Positions 34,931 to 43,529 of a stretch of DNA of 64,000 nt are shown piece by piece. Below the pieces are notes generated by a model, which saw only the letters and a program-made list of their open reading frames with translations, was not told where the DNA came from and made no database searches. The translations under genes were made by a program, and so were the position numbers. The stretch comes from Lacustribacter sp964460315. GTDB lineage: Bacteria > Pseudomonadota > Gammaproteobacteria > Burkholderiales > Burkholderiaceae_A. Numbering within the stretch: position 1 is the stretch's first letter; each line of letters starts with the position of its first letter. Where the stretch lies: NCBI GenBank assembly GCA_964460315.1, contig CAYWPQ010000004.1:27914-91913 (forward strand). The letters are read 5' to 3'.

Positions 34931-34947
34931 TGCGCCCGACAGGCGCA
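34931..34947 (-). terminator. Short hairpin just after aroB
   Basis: TGCGCC and GGCGCA form a 6-bp stem with a five-base loop immediately after the aroB stop on the minus strand. There is no T-tract, so it may stabilise the transcript end or pause polymerase rather than terminate. Confidence 0.35.
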
Positions 34948-34948
34948 A

Positions 34949-36028
34949 TCATGCAATTGCTTTTTCAATCACCTGCGTAATCAGGGCGTCTTCCACCGGC
35001 TGAATTGCTGCACTGCCCATGCTGCGCAGCACCACATAACGAACCTGCCCGGACTGGGTTTTTTTGTCGTGCGACATCCATTCAAGGTATTCGGACGCGG
35101 GCCATGAAGGGGGTTGGATGGGAAGCTTGGCCTGCTCGATCAGCCGAACAATTCTGGTTTGCGTCGCGGTATCAATGCCGCCAAGCCGCTGAGAGAGATC
35201 CGCGGCAAGCACCATGCCACAGCCGACTGCCTCACCGTGCAGCCACTGGCCATAACCCATGCCGGCCTCGATGGCGTGGCCAAAGGTATGCCCAAAGTTA
35301 AGAATGGCCCGCTGTCCGGCTTCTCGCTCGTCGCTTGCCACGACCTTGGCCTTCAGCGCACAGGAGGTAAAGATGGCATGAATCAGAGCGTCGGTATTTT
35401 TCGCAAGAAGTTTCGGCATCGACTGCTCGAGCCAATTGAAAAACTCGCCATCAAGAATGCAGCCATATTTGATCACTTCGGCAAGCCCGGCACTCAGCTC
35501 CCGCTGCGGCAGTGTCTTAAGGCAGTCGGTGTCAATGAGGACTGCCGCCGGCTGATAAAACGCGCCGATCATGTTTTTACCAAGCGGATGATTGATGGCT
35601 GTTTTTCCGCCCACCGAAGAATCCACCTGAGAGAGCAGCGTGGTGGGCACCTGGACAAAGCGCATGCCGCGCTGATAACAGGCCGCCGCAAAACCGGCCA
35701 TGTCACCAATGACGCCGCCGCCCAAAGCAATCAGCGTTTCACCGCGTTCGATGCGATGCTGCATCAGCCCATCAAAGATGATGTTGAGGTGCTGCCAGTC
35801 TTTGTACTGTTCGCCGTCGGGCAGGCTGATCACCACGGTCTCGTGCCCAAGACGACGAACCACCTCGGTCACTTTTTCCACATAGAGCGGGCCCACGGTG
35901 TCATTGGTCACCACCACCACACGACCTTTGGCCAGCGCCTGCCGCCATAGGTCTTCCTGTGTCAAAAGACCTGGGCCAATCCAGATGGGGTAGCTTCGCT
36001 GATCCAGGCTTACCTGAAGAGTTTTCAT
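34949..36028 (-). CDS. aroB: 3-dehydroquinate synthase
   Basis: AroB makes 3-dehydroquinate from DAHP, the second step of the shikimate pathway, using NAD and a divalent metal. The protein has 359 residues, normal length. Visible signatures are LPDGEQYKDW, the NAD-contact GGGVIGDMAGFAA, the TTLLSQVDSSVGGKTAIN block, and the metal-binding LNFGHTFGHAIE and LHGEAV histidines. It follows aroK by 12 bases, the classic aroKB arrangement. Confidence 0.97.
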   Translation of the reverse strand: MKTLQVSLDQRSYPIWIGPGLLTQEDLWRQALAKGRVVVVTNDTVGPLYVEKVTEVVRRLGHETVVISLPDGEQYKDWQHLNIIFDGLMQHRIERGETLIALGGGVIGDMAGFAAACYQRGMRFVQVPTTLLSQVDSSVGGKTAINHPLGKNMIGAFYQPAAVLIDTDCLKTLPQRELSAGLAEVIKYGCILDGEFFNWLEQSMPKLLAKNTDALIHAIFTSCALKAKVVASDEREAGQRAILNFGHTFGHAIEAGMGYGQWLHGEAVGCGMVLAADLSQRLGGIDTATQTRIVRLIEQAKLPIQPPSWPASEYLEWMSHDKKTQSGQVRYVVLRSMGSAAIQPVEDALITQVIEKAIA

Positions 36029-36040
36029 GGCTGAATTATT

Positions 36041-36595
36041 TCACTGTTGTGCATGGGTTGAAGACCGATCACGACAAGGTAAGAGGCCCTCTTGGGTGAG
36101 CCCCTCTTCGATGGCCCTCATCACCACCGAGACCGATGCACGAGTGGTCGGCACCACAAGACTTGCGATCTCGCGATACAGCGGGTCTCGCTGCTGGTGA
36201 AGATCAATGAGGGTGGCTCGAGGGTCTGACGATTTCTGCAGCAATGGCCGCGAGGTGTCACTGCGCAAACGCTGCCAGAGGTGGTCGGGGTCGGCGTCGA
36301 GGTAGATCACAAAGCCCTGCTTCAAGGCATCGCGGTTCTCCGCCAGGTTGATGGCGCCACCCCCGGTGGTGATGACGTGATCGCCTCGCTGCATGACCTC
36401 GGCGATCACCTTGGCTTCGCGGCGGCGAAAGCCCTCTTCCCCTTCCAGATCAAAAATGGTGGGGATGCTCGTGCCGCACCGGGCCTCGATTTCGTGGTCA
36501 GTGTCAAGAAAGGCAAGCCCATGGCGCTTGGCCAGGCGCTTGCCGACGGTGGTCTTGCCCGCGCCCATGAGCCCCACAAAAACAATGTTTCGCAT
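36041..36595 (-). CDS. aroK: Shikimate kinase
   Basis: AroK phosphorylates shikimate at the 3-hydroxyl with ATP. The 184-residue protein has a P-loop GLMGAGKTTVGK at about residue 9, the shikimate-binding DTDHEIEARCG, EGEEGFRRREAKV, and the GGGA segment in VITTGGGAINL. The gene starts 33 bases from the divergent mrcA start, so both share a very short promoter region, as in many beta- and gammaproteobacteria. Confidence 0.96.
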   Translation of the reverse strand: MRNIVFVGLMGAGKTTVGKRLAKRHGLAFLDTDHEIEARCGTSIPTIFDLEGEEGFRRREAKVIAEVMQRGDHVITTGGGAINLAENRDALKQGFVIYLDADPDHLWQRLRSDTSRPLLQKSSDPRATLIDLHQQRDPLYREIASLVVPTTRASVSVVMRAIEEGLTQEGLLPCRDRSSTHAQQ

Positions 36596-36628
36596 GAGAA
36601 AGAGTCTATCAGGCGATAAACTTCGGCC

Positions 36629-38857
36629 ATGAGATCTTTCTTCCGATGGGCAGCTTTCTTCACCTCGGGACTGGTGGCGGTGGTGGCCATCGGACTTTTG
36701 GTGATTGCGCTGGCCACCCCCCGACTTCCGCCCATCACCACCGTGGCGAATTACCAGCCCAAGATGCCCTTACGCATCTTGACGGCCGATGGCGTGTTGC
36801 TTGGCGAATTTGGTGAAGAACGACGAAGTCTGGTGCGGCTCGCGGATGTGCCCAAGCATTTGATTGACGCCATCCTTGCGGCCGAAGATGATCGTTTCTT
36901 TCAGCACGTGGGCATCGACTTCATGGGCATTGCGCGTGCTGCCATTGCCAATCTGTTCGCGGGCGGCGCTGCTCAGGGCGCGAGCACCATCACGATGCAG
37001 GTCGCTCGAAATTTCTATCTATCATCCGAGAAAACCTACACCCGAAAAATCTACGAGGTGCTGCTGGCGTCCGAGATTGAACAAAAGCTCACCAAGAATC
37101 AGATTCTTGAGCTCTACTTAAACCAGATTTATCTGGGCAAGCGCGCCTATGGTTTTGCGGCAGCCGCACAGACCTATTTCGGAAAAGACATCAGCCAGAT
37201 CACCCTTGCCGAAGCGGCGATGCTGGCGGGGCTTCCCAAGGCACCTTCGGCCAATAACCCAGCCACCAACTTCAATCGAGCCACCATCCGCCAACACTAC
37301 GTCTTGGGGCGGATGGAGAAACTCAAGCTGATCAAGCCCAAGCAGGCCGCTGCCGCGAAGAAAGAAAAACTTCGGGTGATTGGTCGGGCCGAGGAATTCC
37401 CTGTCCGCGCACCCTACGCGGCTGAGATGGTTCGTCAGCTGATGTTTGAGCAGTATGGTGAAGAAACCTATACCCGTGGGTTCACCGTGATCACGACGAT
37501 TCAATCCGAAGAACAACGTGCGGCCAACCGGGCGGTGCGCAGAGGCATTCTTGAGTTTGACCGTCGTCAAGGCTGGCGGGGTCCCGAGGCCTTTATTTCC
37601 CTGCCGAACGGTCGCGACGAACGGGAAGACGCAATTGAAGATGCGCTAAGCGCACGGCCCGACAGCGAGGAGCTTCTTACCGCCGTGGTGGTGGAGGTGG
37701 ATGACGATCTTGTGGTTGTGCGACGGGCCCGAGGGGAGAGCATCAAGATCCAAGGGGAAGGGCTGAAGTTTGCAAGCTCTGGGTTGTCGGCTCTTGCACT
37801 TCCAGCGAAGCGGCTGCGTAAAGGTGCCGTGGTGCGCATTAGCAAAATGCCCGATGGTGACTATGAAATTCTTCAAATGCCTGAGGTGGAATCTGGTTTT
37901 ATCGCAATGAATGCGCAAACCGGAGGCATCCGGGCCCTGGTGGGCGGCTTTGACTTCAACCGTAATAAATTCAATCGGGTCACCCAGGCCTTTCGTCAGC
38001 CCGGATCAGCATTCAAACCCTTTGTCTACGCGGCCGCGATCAATCGCCGCTTCTCTCCGGGAACGATTGTCAATGATGCACCCGTGCAATTCGATCCCGG
38101 CCAGACCGGGGGGCAGGCTTGGGACCCAAAGAACTATGACGGAAAGTATGAAGGTCCCATGACCCTACGAAATGGTCTGGCCAAGTCAAAAAACATGGTC
38201 TCGATTCGGGTGCTTCACAGCATTGGTGCCCGATATGCACAGGACTACATCACGCGATTCGGCTTTGAGCCCGAGCGCAACCCGCCCTACCTGACGATGG
38301 CCCTCGGCGCTGGCTCCGTGAATCTTTTGCAAATGGCCACGGGCTACTCAGTTTTTGCCAATGGGGGCTTTCGAACCAATGCTCACCTCATCGATCGAGT
38401 GCAAGACCTGAAAGGAAATGTCTTGGCCAGGGCTCGAGTCAGATCACTGAGTGAGAGCGACAGGGTGATGGATGCCCGACATGTCTTCATCATGGACAGT
38501 CTGCTGCGTGAGGTGGTTCGATCGGGAACGGCGACCAATGCGAAGTCACTGGGGCGGGCCGATGTCGCCGGAAAAACCGGCACCACCAACGATTCCCAAG
38601 ACGCCTGGTTTGCCGGCTATGGCGGCAACACCGTCGGTGTGGCCTGGGTCGGCTACGACCAGCCTCGTAAGCTGGGTGACCGCGAAACCGGTGGCGGCCT
38701 GGCCTTGCCCATCTGGATTGACTACATGAGGGTGGCGCTTCCAAGGTCTCCCATGACCGGCAGACCGATGCCCAGTGGGGTGCTTGAAATTGGTGGCGAG
38801 TTCTACACCCAGGAAAGCCGGCCCGGCGTTGGCGTGTCGAGCGTGGGCGTTCGCTGA
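36629..38857 (+). CDS. mrcA: Penicillin-binding protein 1A (bifunctional transglycosylase/transpeptidase)
   Basis: This 742-residue class A PBP polymerises and crosslinks peptidoglycan at the periplasmic face of the inner membrane. One transmembrane helix lies at about residues 7-30. The glycosyltransferase (GT51) domain shows AAEDDRFFQHVGIDF, GASTITMQVARN and LELYLNQIYLGK. An OB-like insertion follows. The transpeptidase domain has the nucleophile in PGSAFKPF (SxxK), the SKN triad in LAKSKNMVS and KTGT in VAGKTGTTNDSQDAWF. It is a little shorter than E. coli PBP1A (about 850), with all motifs retained. Confidence 0.97.
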   Translation: MRSFFRWAAFFTSGLVAVVAIGLLVIALATPRLPPITTVANYQPKMPLRILTADGVLLGEFGEERRSLVRLADVPKHLIDAILAAEDDRFFQHVGIDFMGIARAAIANLFAGGAAQGASTITMQVARNFYLSSEKTYTRKIYEVLLASEIEQKLTKNQILELYLNQIYLGKRAYGFAAAAQTYFGKDISQITLAEAAMLAGLPKAPSANNPATNFNRATIRQHYVLGRMEKLKLIKPKQAAAAKKEKLRVIGRAEEFPVRAPYAAEMVRQLMFEQYGEETYTRGFTVITTIQSEEQRAANRAVRRGILEFDRRQGWRGPEAFISLPNGRDEREDAIEDALSARPDSEELLTAVVVEVDDDLVVVRRARGESIKIQGEGLKFASSGLSALALPAKRLRKGAVVRISKMPDGDYEILQMPEVESGFIAMNAQTGGIRALVGGFDFNRNKFNRVTQAFRQPGSAFKPFVYAAAINRRFSPGTIVNDAPVQFDPGQTGGQAWDPKNYDGKYEGPMTLRNGLAKSKNMVSIRVLHSIGARYAQDYITRFGFEPERNPPYLTMALGAGSVNLLQMATGYSVFANGGFRTNAHLIDRVQDLKGNVLARARVRSLSESDRVMDARHVFIMDSLLREVVRSGTATNAKSLGRADVAGKTGTTNDSQDAWFAGYGGNTVGVAWVGYDQPRKLGDRETGGGLALPIWIDYMRVALPRSPMTGRPMPSGVLEIGGEFYTQESRPGVGVSSVGVR

Positions 38858-38883
38858 GGCAGGCTAAACCTTAGGATTTTGTG

Positions 38884-39210
38884 TCAGGCACAAACGAGTG
38901 TGACGCCGGACTCAGCAGAAGCCTCTCGGGCAAAGACCTGCCAGAAATCGTCGCTGCTGCGGGTGTCGGTCCACACGCCATGAATGCTTTGAAAATGGTA
39001 GGCCCCGCGCGGCGAAGCCAGCCAGATCTGCTGCATTGGGGTCTGAGGATTGACCACCATTTTGCGGCCCGTCTCGAATTCGATTTCCATGACCGACCCC
39101 ATACGCGACACCTCAAGGTCGAGATCGTGTTGTTCCGCCCACTCGTCCAATTGAGATTCAAGCAATTCCCAGACCCTTCGTACCTCATCTAAAAACTCAG
39201 TTTCCGTCAT
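38884..39210 (-). CDS. cyaY: Iron donor protein CyaY (bacterial frataxin)
   Basis: CyaY binds iron and modulates Fe-S cluster assembly by IscS. The protein of 108 residues has the acidic first helix (TETEFLDEVRRVWELLE then SQLDEW), and the sheet region IEFETGRKMVVNPQTPMQQIWLA with the family NxQ..QIWLAS pattern, then GAYHF. The start at 39210 (MTETEFLDEV) is preferred; an ATG at 39222 adds four residues and overlaps lptM on the other strand. The longer frame up to 39291 lies inside lptM. Confidence 0.94.
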   Translation of the reverse strand: MTETEFLDEVRRVWELLESQLDEWAEQHDLDLEVSRMGSVMEIEFETGRKMVVNPQTPMQQIWLASPRGAYHFQSIHGVWTDTRSSDDFWQVFAREASAESGVTLVCA

Positions 39211-39220
39211 ACTTAGATCC

Positions 39221-39373
39221 ATGTTGAATTCGAACCGAAACGTCTCTCGAAGCCTGCTGGCAACTCTCGGCCTGATTGCTGCCTGCCTCATTTTAAGCGG
39301 CTGCGGTCAGCGTGGGCCGTTATCCCTTCCCAAGCCCGAGTTTCCTGCCCCTGCGGAAAACCCAAAGAAATAA
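39221..39373 (+). CDS. lptM: LptM/YifL-type small lipoprotein
   Basis: A 50-residue protein with a lipoprotein signal is encoded here: a basic start, a hydrophobic run (LLATLGLIAACLIL) and the lipobox L-S-G-C with Cys28, then GQRGPLSLPKPEF. The C-G-Q-R/K-G-P-L sequence after the lipid-modified Cys is diagnostic of the LptM family, which assists LptD maturation in the outer membrane. The gene ends in TAATG shared with lysA, the classic cyaY-lptM-lysA arrangement. No clear ribosome site is seen before the ATG. Confidence 0.9.
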   Translation: MLNSNRNVSRSLLATLGLIAACLILSGCGQRGPLSLPKPEFPAPAENPKK

Positions 39374-40689
39374 TGTCCATGCCCTTTACCCAAGGCCCGC
39401 TCGCAGGCACCGCCTTTGCACGCAATGATCAGGGCGCACTCTGCTGCGAGGGTGTTCCTCTTGCGGAGATCGCCAAGAACCACGCAACCCCCTGCTTTGT
39501 CTATTCAGCGCGAGCGATTGATGATGCCTTTCAGGCCTTTGCCCAGGCAGCGCAATCCGCAGCAGCGGATGTCTTGGTCTGCTATGCGCTGAAGGCCAAT
39601 TCAAGTCTTGCCATCATCCAGCGATTGGCCAAACTTGGTGCAGGTTTTGACATCGTCTCCGCAGGAGAGCTCTCAAGAGTTCTTGCAGCGGGTGGCGACC
39701 CGGCGAAGGTGGTGTTTTCTGGCGTAGGCAAAAAGCCCGATGAAATTCTTGCAGCGCTGAAGGCTGGCGTGAAGTGCCTGAACGTGGAATCCGAAGCCGA
39801 GCTGGATATTATTTCCGAGATCGCCTCAGCCCATGGCCTTTCCGCGCCCATCTCGTTGCGTGTGAATCCCGACATTGATGCTCAGACGCACCCCTACATT
39901 TCCACGGGGCTCAAAGAAAATAAGTTTGGTGTGACGATGACTGAAGCCTTGCAGGTCTACGTCAAGGCATCCAAGCTTCCCGGTATTCAGATCGAAGGCA
40001 TGGATTGCCACATCGGTTCTCAGATCACCACCATCGCACCATTTCTGGATTCCCTTGACAAGGTTCTGGCCCTGGTCGACGAGCTTCGTGGTCACGGAAT
40101 CGCGATTCACCACCTGGACCTTGGTGGCGGCCTTGGCATTTGTTATCGCGACGAAACTCCTCCGAAGCCCGCCGAGCTTCTTCATGCGCTGCTCTCACGA
40201 GTCGAAGCATGGGCCGTCAAGCAAGGCATTCCCATTCCCGAGGTGATGTTTGAATTTGGAAGGGCCATTGTCGGTAATGCTGGCGTGTTGATCACCCAGG
40301 TTGAGCTATTGAAGCCAGGTGAGCATAAGAATTTCGCAGTCATTGATGCGGCGATGAATGACCTCATGCGCCCTTCCCTTTATGAGGCTTGGCATGCTGT
40401 CATTCCCTTGCAAGAGCGCAAAGACACGCCCGCACTCTGCTGGGATCTGGTCGGGCCCGTCTGCGAGAGTGGCGACTGGATGGCGAAAGATCGGAACTTA
40501 AGTCTTCGCCGCGGCGATCTTCTGGCCATTCTTTCGGCAGGGGCCTATGCCATGAGCATGAGTTCGAACTACAACAGCCGAGGTCGCGCGGCCGAAATTC
40601 TGGTCACCGCGGAGGGGCAATGCCATCTGATTCGCAGGCGTGAGACCTTGGTGGATCAGATCATGAACGAGAAGATCCCCGCCACCTGA
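39373..40689 (+). CDS. lysA: Diaminopimelate decarboxylase
   Basis: LysA makes L-lysine from meso-diaminopimelate, the last step of lysine synthesis, with PLP. The 438-residue protein carries the PLP lysine in CYALKANSSLAI, the phosphate-binding HLDLGGGLGI, EFGRAIVGNAG and the substrate-binding CESGDWMAKDR cysteine loop. The start is fixed by the overlap with the lptM stop. Its 3' end overlaps the convergent msrQ by 29 bases. Confidence 0.97.
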   Translation: MSMPFTQGPLAGTAFARNDQGALCCEGVPLAEIAKNHATPCFVYSARAIDDAFQAFAQAAQSAAADVLVCYALKANSSLAIIQRLAKLGAGFDIVSAGELSRVLAAGGDPAKVVFSGVGKKPDEILAALKAGVKCLNVESEAELDIISEIASAHGLSAPISLRVNPDIDAQTHPYISTGLKENKFGVTMTEALQVYVKASKLPGIQIEGMDCHIGSQITTIAPFLDSLDKVLALVDELRGHGIAIHHLDLGGGLGICYRDETPPKPAELLHALLSRVEAWAVKQGIPIPEVMFEFGRAIVGNAGVLITQVELLKPGEHKNFAVIDAAMNDLMRPSLYEAWHAVIPLQERKDTPALCWDLVGPVCESGDWMAKDRNLSLRRGDLLAILSAGAYAMSMSSNYNSRGRAAEILVTAEGQCHLIRRRETLVDQIMNEKIPAT

Positions 40690-41236
40690 TTCGTCGAGCG
40701 CTCAGCAAGACCAAGGTCACGACAAGCGCGATCGTGGGGTCCGTGAAGTCGTTCTTGCCAGCCTTGTGTAAGAAGAAATGCAGGCAGCCCAACAGAGCGA
40801 TCAGATAGGCCAAACGGTGCAATGCCTTCCATGATGGACCCAGGGTGCGCATCGACCATGCATTGGAGGTGAGTGCCAACGGCAGCATCAAGAAGAAGGT
40901 GAGCAGCCCCACCGCGACGAACGGCCGCTTCCATGAGTCCTGTGCCACGGACAGCCAGACAAAGTCATGCTCAAAGGCCCAAAAGCCCAACAGGTGCACC
41001 AGGGCGTAAGCGAAAGCCCAAAGGCCCAACATGCGTCGAAGCCGAACAAGCTCGGGCCAATGAAGCCATCGTTGAAGGGGAGTCACAGTGAGTGTGGCCA
41101 GCAAGAGCACAAGACACCAGGTGCCTGTTGCACGTAGAAGCGTCTCTTGAGGGTTGGTGCCCAGCCCGCCAATGGCCGTGAGGATCATCAAGTCGGCCAG
41201 CGGCGCCGCGGCAAGAATAAAAATTGCGGCCTTCAA
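40661..41236 (-). CDS. msrQ: Heme-binding membrane subunit of MsrPQ
   Basis: MsrQ (YedZ) passes electrons from the quinone pool to the periplasmic MsrP through heme b. The 191-residue protein has about six hydrophobic helices and histidines in helical positions (YALVHLLGFWAFEHDF and ALHRLAYLIALLGCLHFFLHKAGK), suited as heme ligands. It overlaps msrP by four bases (ATGA), the usual order. Its 3' end overlaps lysA. Confidence 0.93.
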   Translation of the reverse strand: MKAAIFILAAAPLADLMILTAIGGLGTNPQETLLRATGTWCLVLLLATLTVTPLQRWLHWPELVRLRRMLGLWAFAYALVHLLGFWAFEHDFVWLSVAQDSWKRPFVAVGLLTFFLMLPLALTSNAWSMRTLGPSWKALHRLAYLIALLGCLHFFLHKAGKNDFTDPTIALVVTLVLLSARRIRWRGSSRS

Positions 41237-42216
41237 TAGAACTTCTTTAGGTCCATTCCAGCGTAGAGACTTCCAACCAGATCGGCGTAGCCGTTGAAGA
41301 GTTCGGTTTTACGACGAACGGCAAAAAGGCTTTCGACCCCAAGCACGCGCTCGGTAGCCTGAGACCAACGTGGATGGTCCACATTGGGGTTTACGTTGGA
41401 ATAAAAACCATATTCATGGGGTGCAGACAAGCTCCAGCTGGTGGTTGGCTGGGTTTCAGTAAAACGAATCTTGACCAAGGACTTTGCACTTTTGAAGCCA
41501 TATTTCCATGGCACCACCAGCCTGATCGGCGCGCCGTTTTGTGCAGGCAAGACCGAGCCATACATGCCCAACGTCAGGAGCGTCAGAGGGTTCTGAGCCT
41601 CGTCAAGACGCAGGCCTTCGTGATAGGGCCATCGCAGCACACGAGAGCTCAAGCCCGGCATCTGTTGTGGATCGGCCAGCGTGGTGAACTCGACGAACTT
41701 TGCCGAACCCAAAGGTTGAACCCGTTTGATCAGTTCAGAAAACGAATAGCCCACCCAGGGAATCACCATCGACCAGCCCTCGACGCAGCGCAGACGAGTG
41801 ATGCGCTCTTCCATGGGTGCAAGCTTACGCAGATCGTCGATATCCAACGTCCTGGGCTTGGCCACAAGCCCCTCCACAGAAACCTGCCAGGGCGAGGTCT
41901 TTAAACGGCTCGGCGCATAGGTGGCGGGGTCGTCTTTATCGAGGCCGAATTCATAAAAGTTGTTGTAGCCGGAGGCGTCAGCAAATGGAACAGGTTTTTC
42001 GGCAATCGAGAAACGACTCGCTCGTCCGGGCAAGGGTGCCAATGAAGGCTTTTTGGTGCTGGCCTGAACGGACGTAGAGGCCGACAAACCCACACCCAAG
42101 GAGGCTGCCGAGACCAGACCGGCAAGAAGCTGACGACGGGATTCGAAAACCGACTGCGGTGTCACCTGTGACTGAAGGTGATCACCGCGAATGAGTCGTT
42201 CGTTAGAGCGTGCCAT
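41233..42216 (-). CDS. msrP: Protein-methionine-sulfoxide reductase catalytic subunit
   Basis: MsrP (YedY) is a periplasmic molybdopterin enzyme that repairs oxidised methionine in envelope proteins. The 327-residue precursor has a Tat signal (SRRQLLAGLVSAASLGVG) followed by a VQA cleavage region. The molybdenum-ligand cysteine is in RLRCVEGWSMVIPW, and the family motifs FAVRRKTELFNGYAD and PWKYGFKSAKS are present. The start overlaps the ccsA stop by 14 bases. Being downstream of the cytochrome c assembly genes links it to periplasmic redox functions. Confidence 0.95.
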   Translation of the reverse strand: MARSNERLIRGDHLQSQVTPQSVFESRRQLLAGLVSAASLGVGLSASTSVQASTKKPSLAPLPGRASRFSIAEKPVPFADASGYNNFYEFGLDKDDPATYAPSRLKTSPWQVSVEGLVAKPRTLDIDDLRKLAPMEERITRLRCVEGWSMVIPWVGYSFSELIKRVQPLGSAKFVEFTTLADPQQMPGLSSRVLRWPYHEGLRLDEAQNPLTLLTLGMYGSVLPAQNGAPIRLVVPWKYGFKSAKSLVKIRFTETQPTTSWSLSAPHEYGFYSNVNPNVDHPRWSQATERVLGVESLFAVRRKTELFNGYADLVGSLYAGMDLKKFY

Positions 42217-43525
42217 AGGAGTGCAGGCCCGAGAGGAACATGTTCACCCCAAGGAATGCAAAGCCGGTGATGAGAAGACCCACCAGGGACCAGTAAGCCG
42301 CCACCTGCCCACGAAGGCCCTTCATCATGCGAAGGTGAAGCCATGCTGCGTAATTGAGCCAAACAATCAGCGCCCATGTCTCTTTCGGGTCCCACTGCCA
42401 ATAGGTGCCCCAGGCTTCTGCGGCCCAGAGCGCACCAAGAATCGTGGCCACAGTAAAGAACGCAAAGCCAACAGCAATGGCGCGATACATCACGTCGTCA
42501 AGAACATCCAGTGACGGAAGCGCAGCGGCGATTCGACGGCGCAGCGCGATGATGCCGCCAATGAGGCCCGCAGAGATTCCGAAATACAACGCCCAGTAAT
42601 CAGGCATACCTGACCGACGAAACACCAGAGGTTCGGCACAAAGCAACACACCAAGAATGAAGAGCGGGGCAAGCTTCCATGTCGACTTGGTCTGGGCGTT
42701 GTCTTTGATGAGATAGGCAAATCCGACCATGGCTGCAATGGAGAATGTTCCGTAGCCAATGAAGTTCGCCGGGACGTGGATCTTCATCCACCAAGACTGC
42801 AGGGCCGGAACCAGAGGCTGAATTTCGTGGGCCGAGCGCGCGCCGATGTACCAGAGTAGGAAGCCAACAGCAGCCGTGACGATAAGAAGCACAAAGCCGC
42901 CGAGGGCGCGGGTCTTGTAGCGCGCTTCGTAGTAGAGGTAGAACATCGACGTCATCACCGCAAACATGATGAAGACTTCATAGAGGTTACTGACCGGAAT
43001 GTGGCCGACATCGGGGCTGATCAGATACGACTCGTACCACCTCACGAGAAGACCGACAAAACCCATGACTGAGCCACCCCAGGTGAGAAGACTTCCCATC
43101 CAGAGCGCGGTGCCACCCTTGGCAAAAATGCCAACCCAGTAGGCGATGGTACCGATGGCAAAGAGTGCGCACATCCAGAGAATGGCCGACTGAGACGACA
43201 AGAAATATTTCAACAGAAGATTGGTTTCAACCGCCGCCGCGTTGCCGCTGTACATCCAGATGGCTGCGAGTGCCGCACCAAAACAGCCAAGGAAGTAAGG
43301 GCGAAGGGCGCCCCAGAGATAACCCATGAAGGCCAGACTGGGCACGCAACACCAGAGAATGACGAGTTCATAGATGTCCATAAAACTCGAGTACTGGGCG
43401 GTGGCATATCCTGCACCTGCTGCGGCCACGAGGCCAAAGAGCAGGTCTTTGATGCTCCATTGGCGCCGGGGCGCTTCAAGGTCTTGGTGGTCTTCGCTAT
43501 TCGGTGTGGTGGCTAACGTATTCAT
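42203..43525 (-). CDS. ccsA: Cytochrome c biogenesis protein CcsA (system II)
   Basis: CcsA carries heme to apocytochrome c on the periplasmic side with ResB/CcsB. The 440-residue protein has about eight hydrophobic segments and the WWD-type heme-handling motif WGTYWQWDPKETWALIVW. Histidines flank it (HVPANFIGYG and WLHLRMMKG). The ATG at 43525, behind AGGGAC, is chosen over a longer frame to 43645 that would run inside resB. The four-base gap to resB shows coupling. Confidence 0.93.
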   Translation of the reverse strand: MNTLATTPNSEDHQDLEAPRRQWSIKDLLFGLVAAAGAGYATAQYSSFMDIYELVILWCCVPSLAFMGYLWGALRPYFLGCFGAALAAIWMYSGNAAAVETNLLLKYFLSSQSAILWMCALFAIGTIAYWVGIFAKGGTALWMGSLLTWGGSVMGFVGLLVRWYESYLISPDVGHIPVSNLYEVFIMFAVMTSMFYLYYEARYKTRALGGFVLLIVTAAVGFLLWYIGARSAHEIQPLVPALQSWWMKIHVPANFIGYGTFSIAAMVGFAYLIKDNAQTKSTWKLAPLFILGVLLCAEPLVFRRSGMPDYWALYFGISAGLIGGIIALRRRIAAALPSLDVLDDVMYRAIAVGFAFFTVATILGALWAAEAWGTYWQWDPKETWALIVWLNYAAWLHLRMMKGLRGQVAAYWSLVGLLITGFAFLGVNMFLSGLHSYGTL

Positions 43526-43529
43526 GTCC

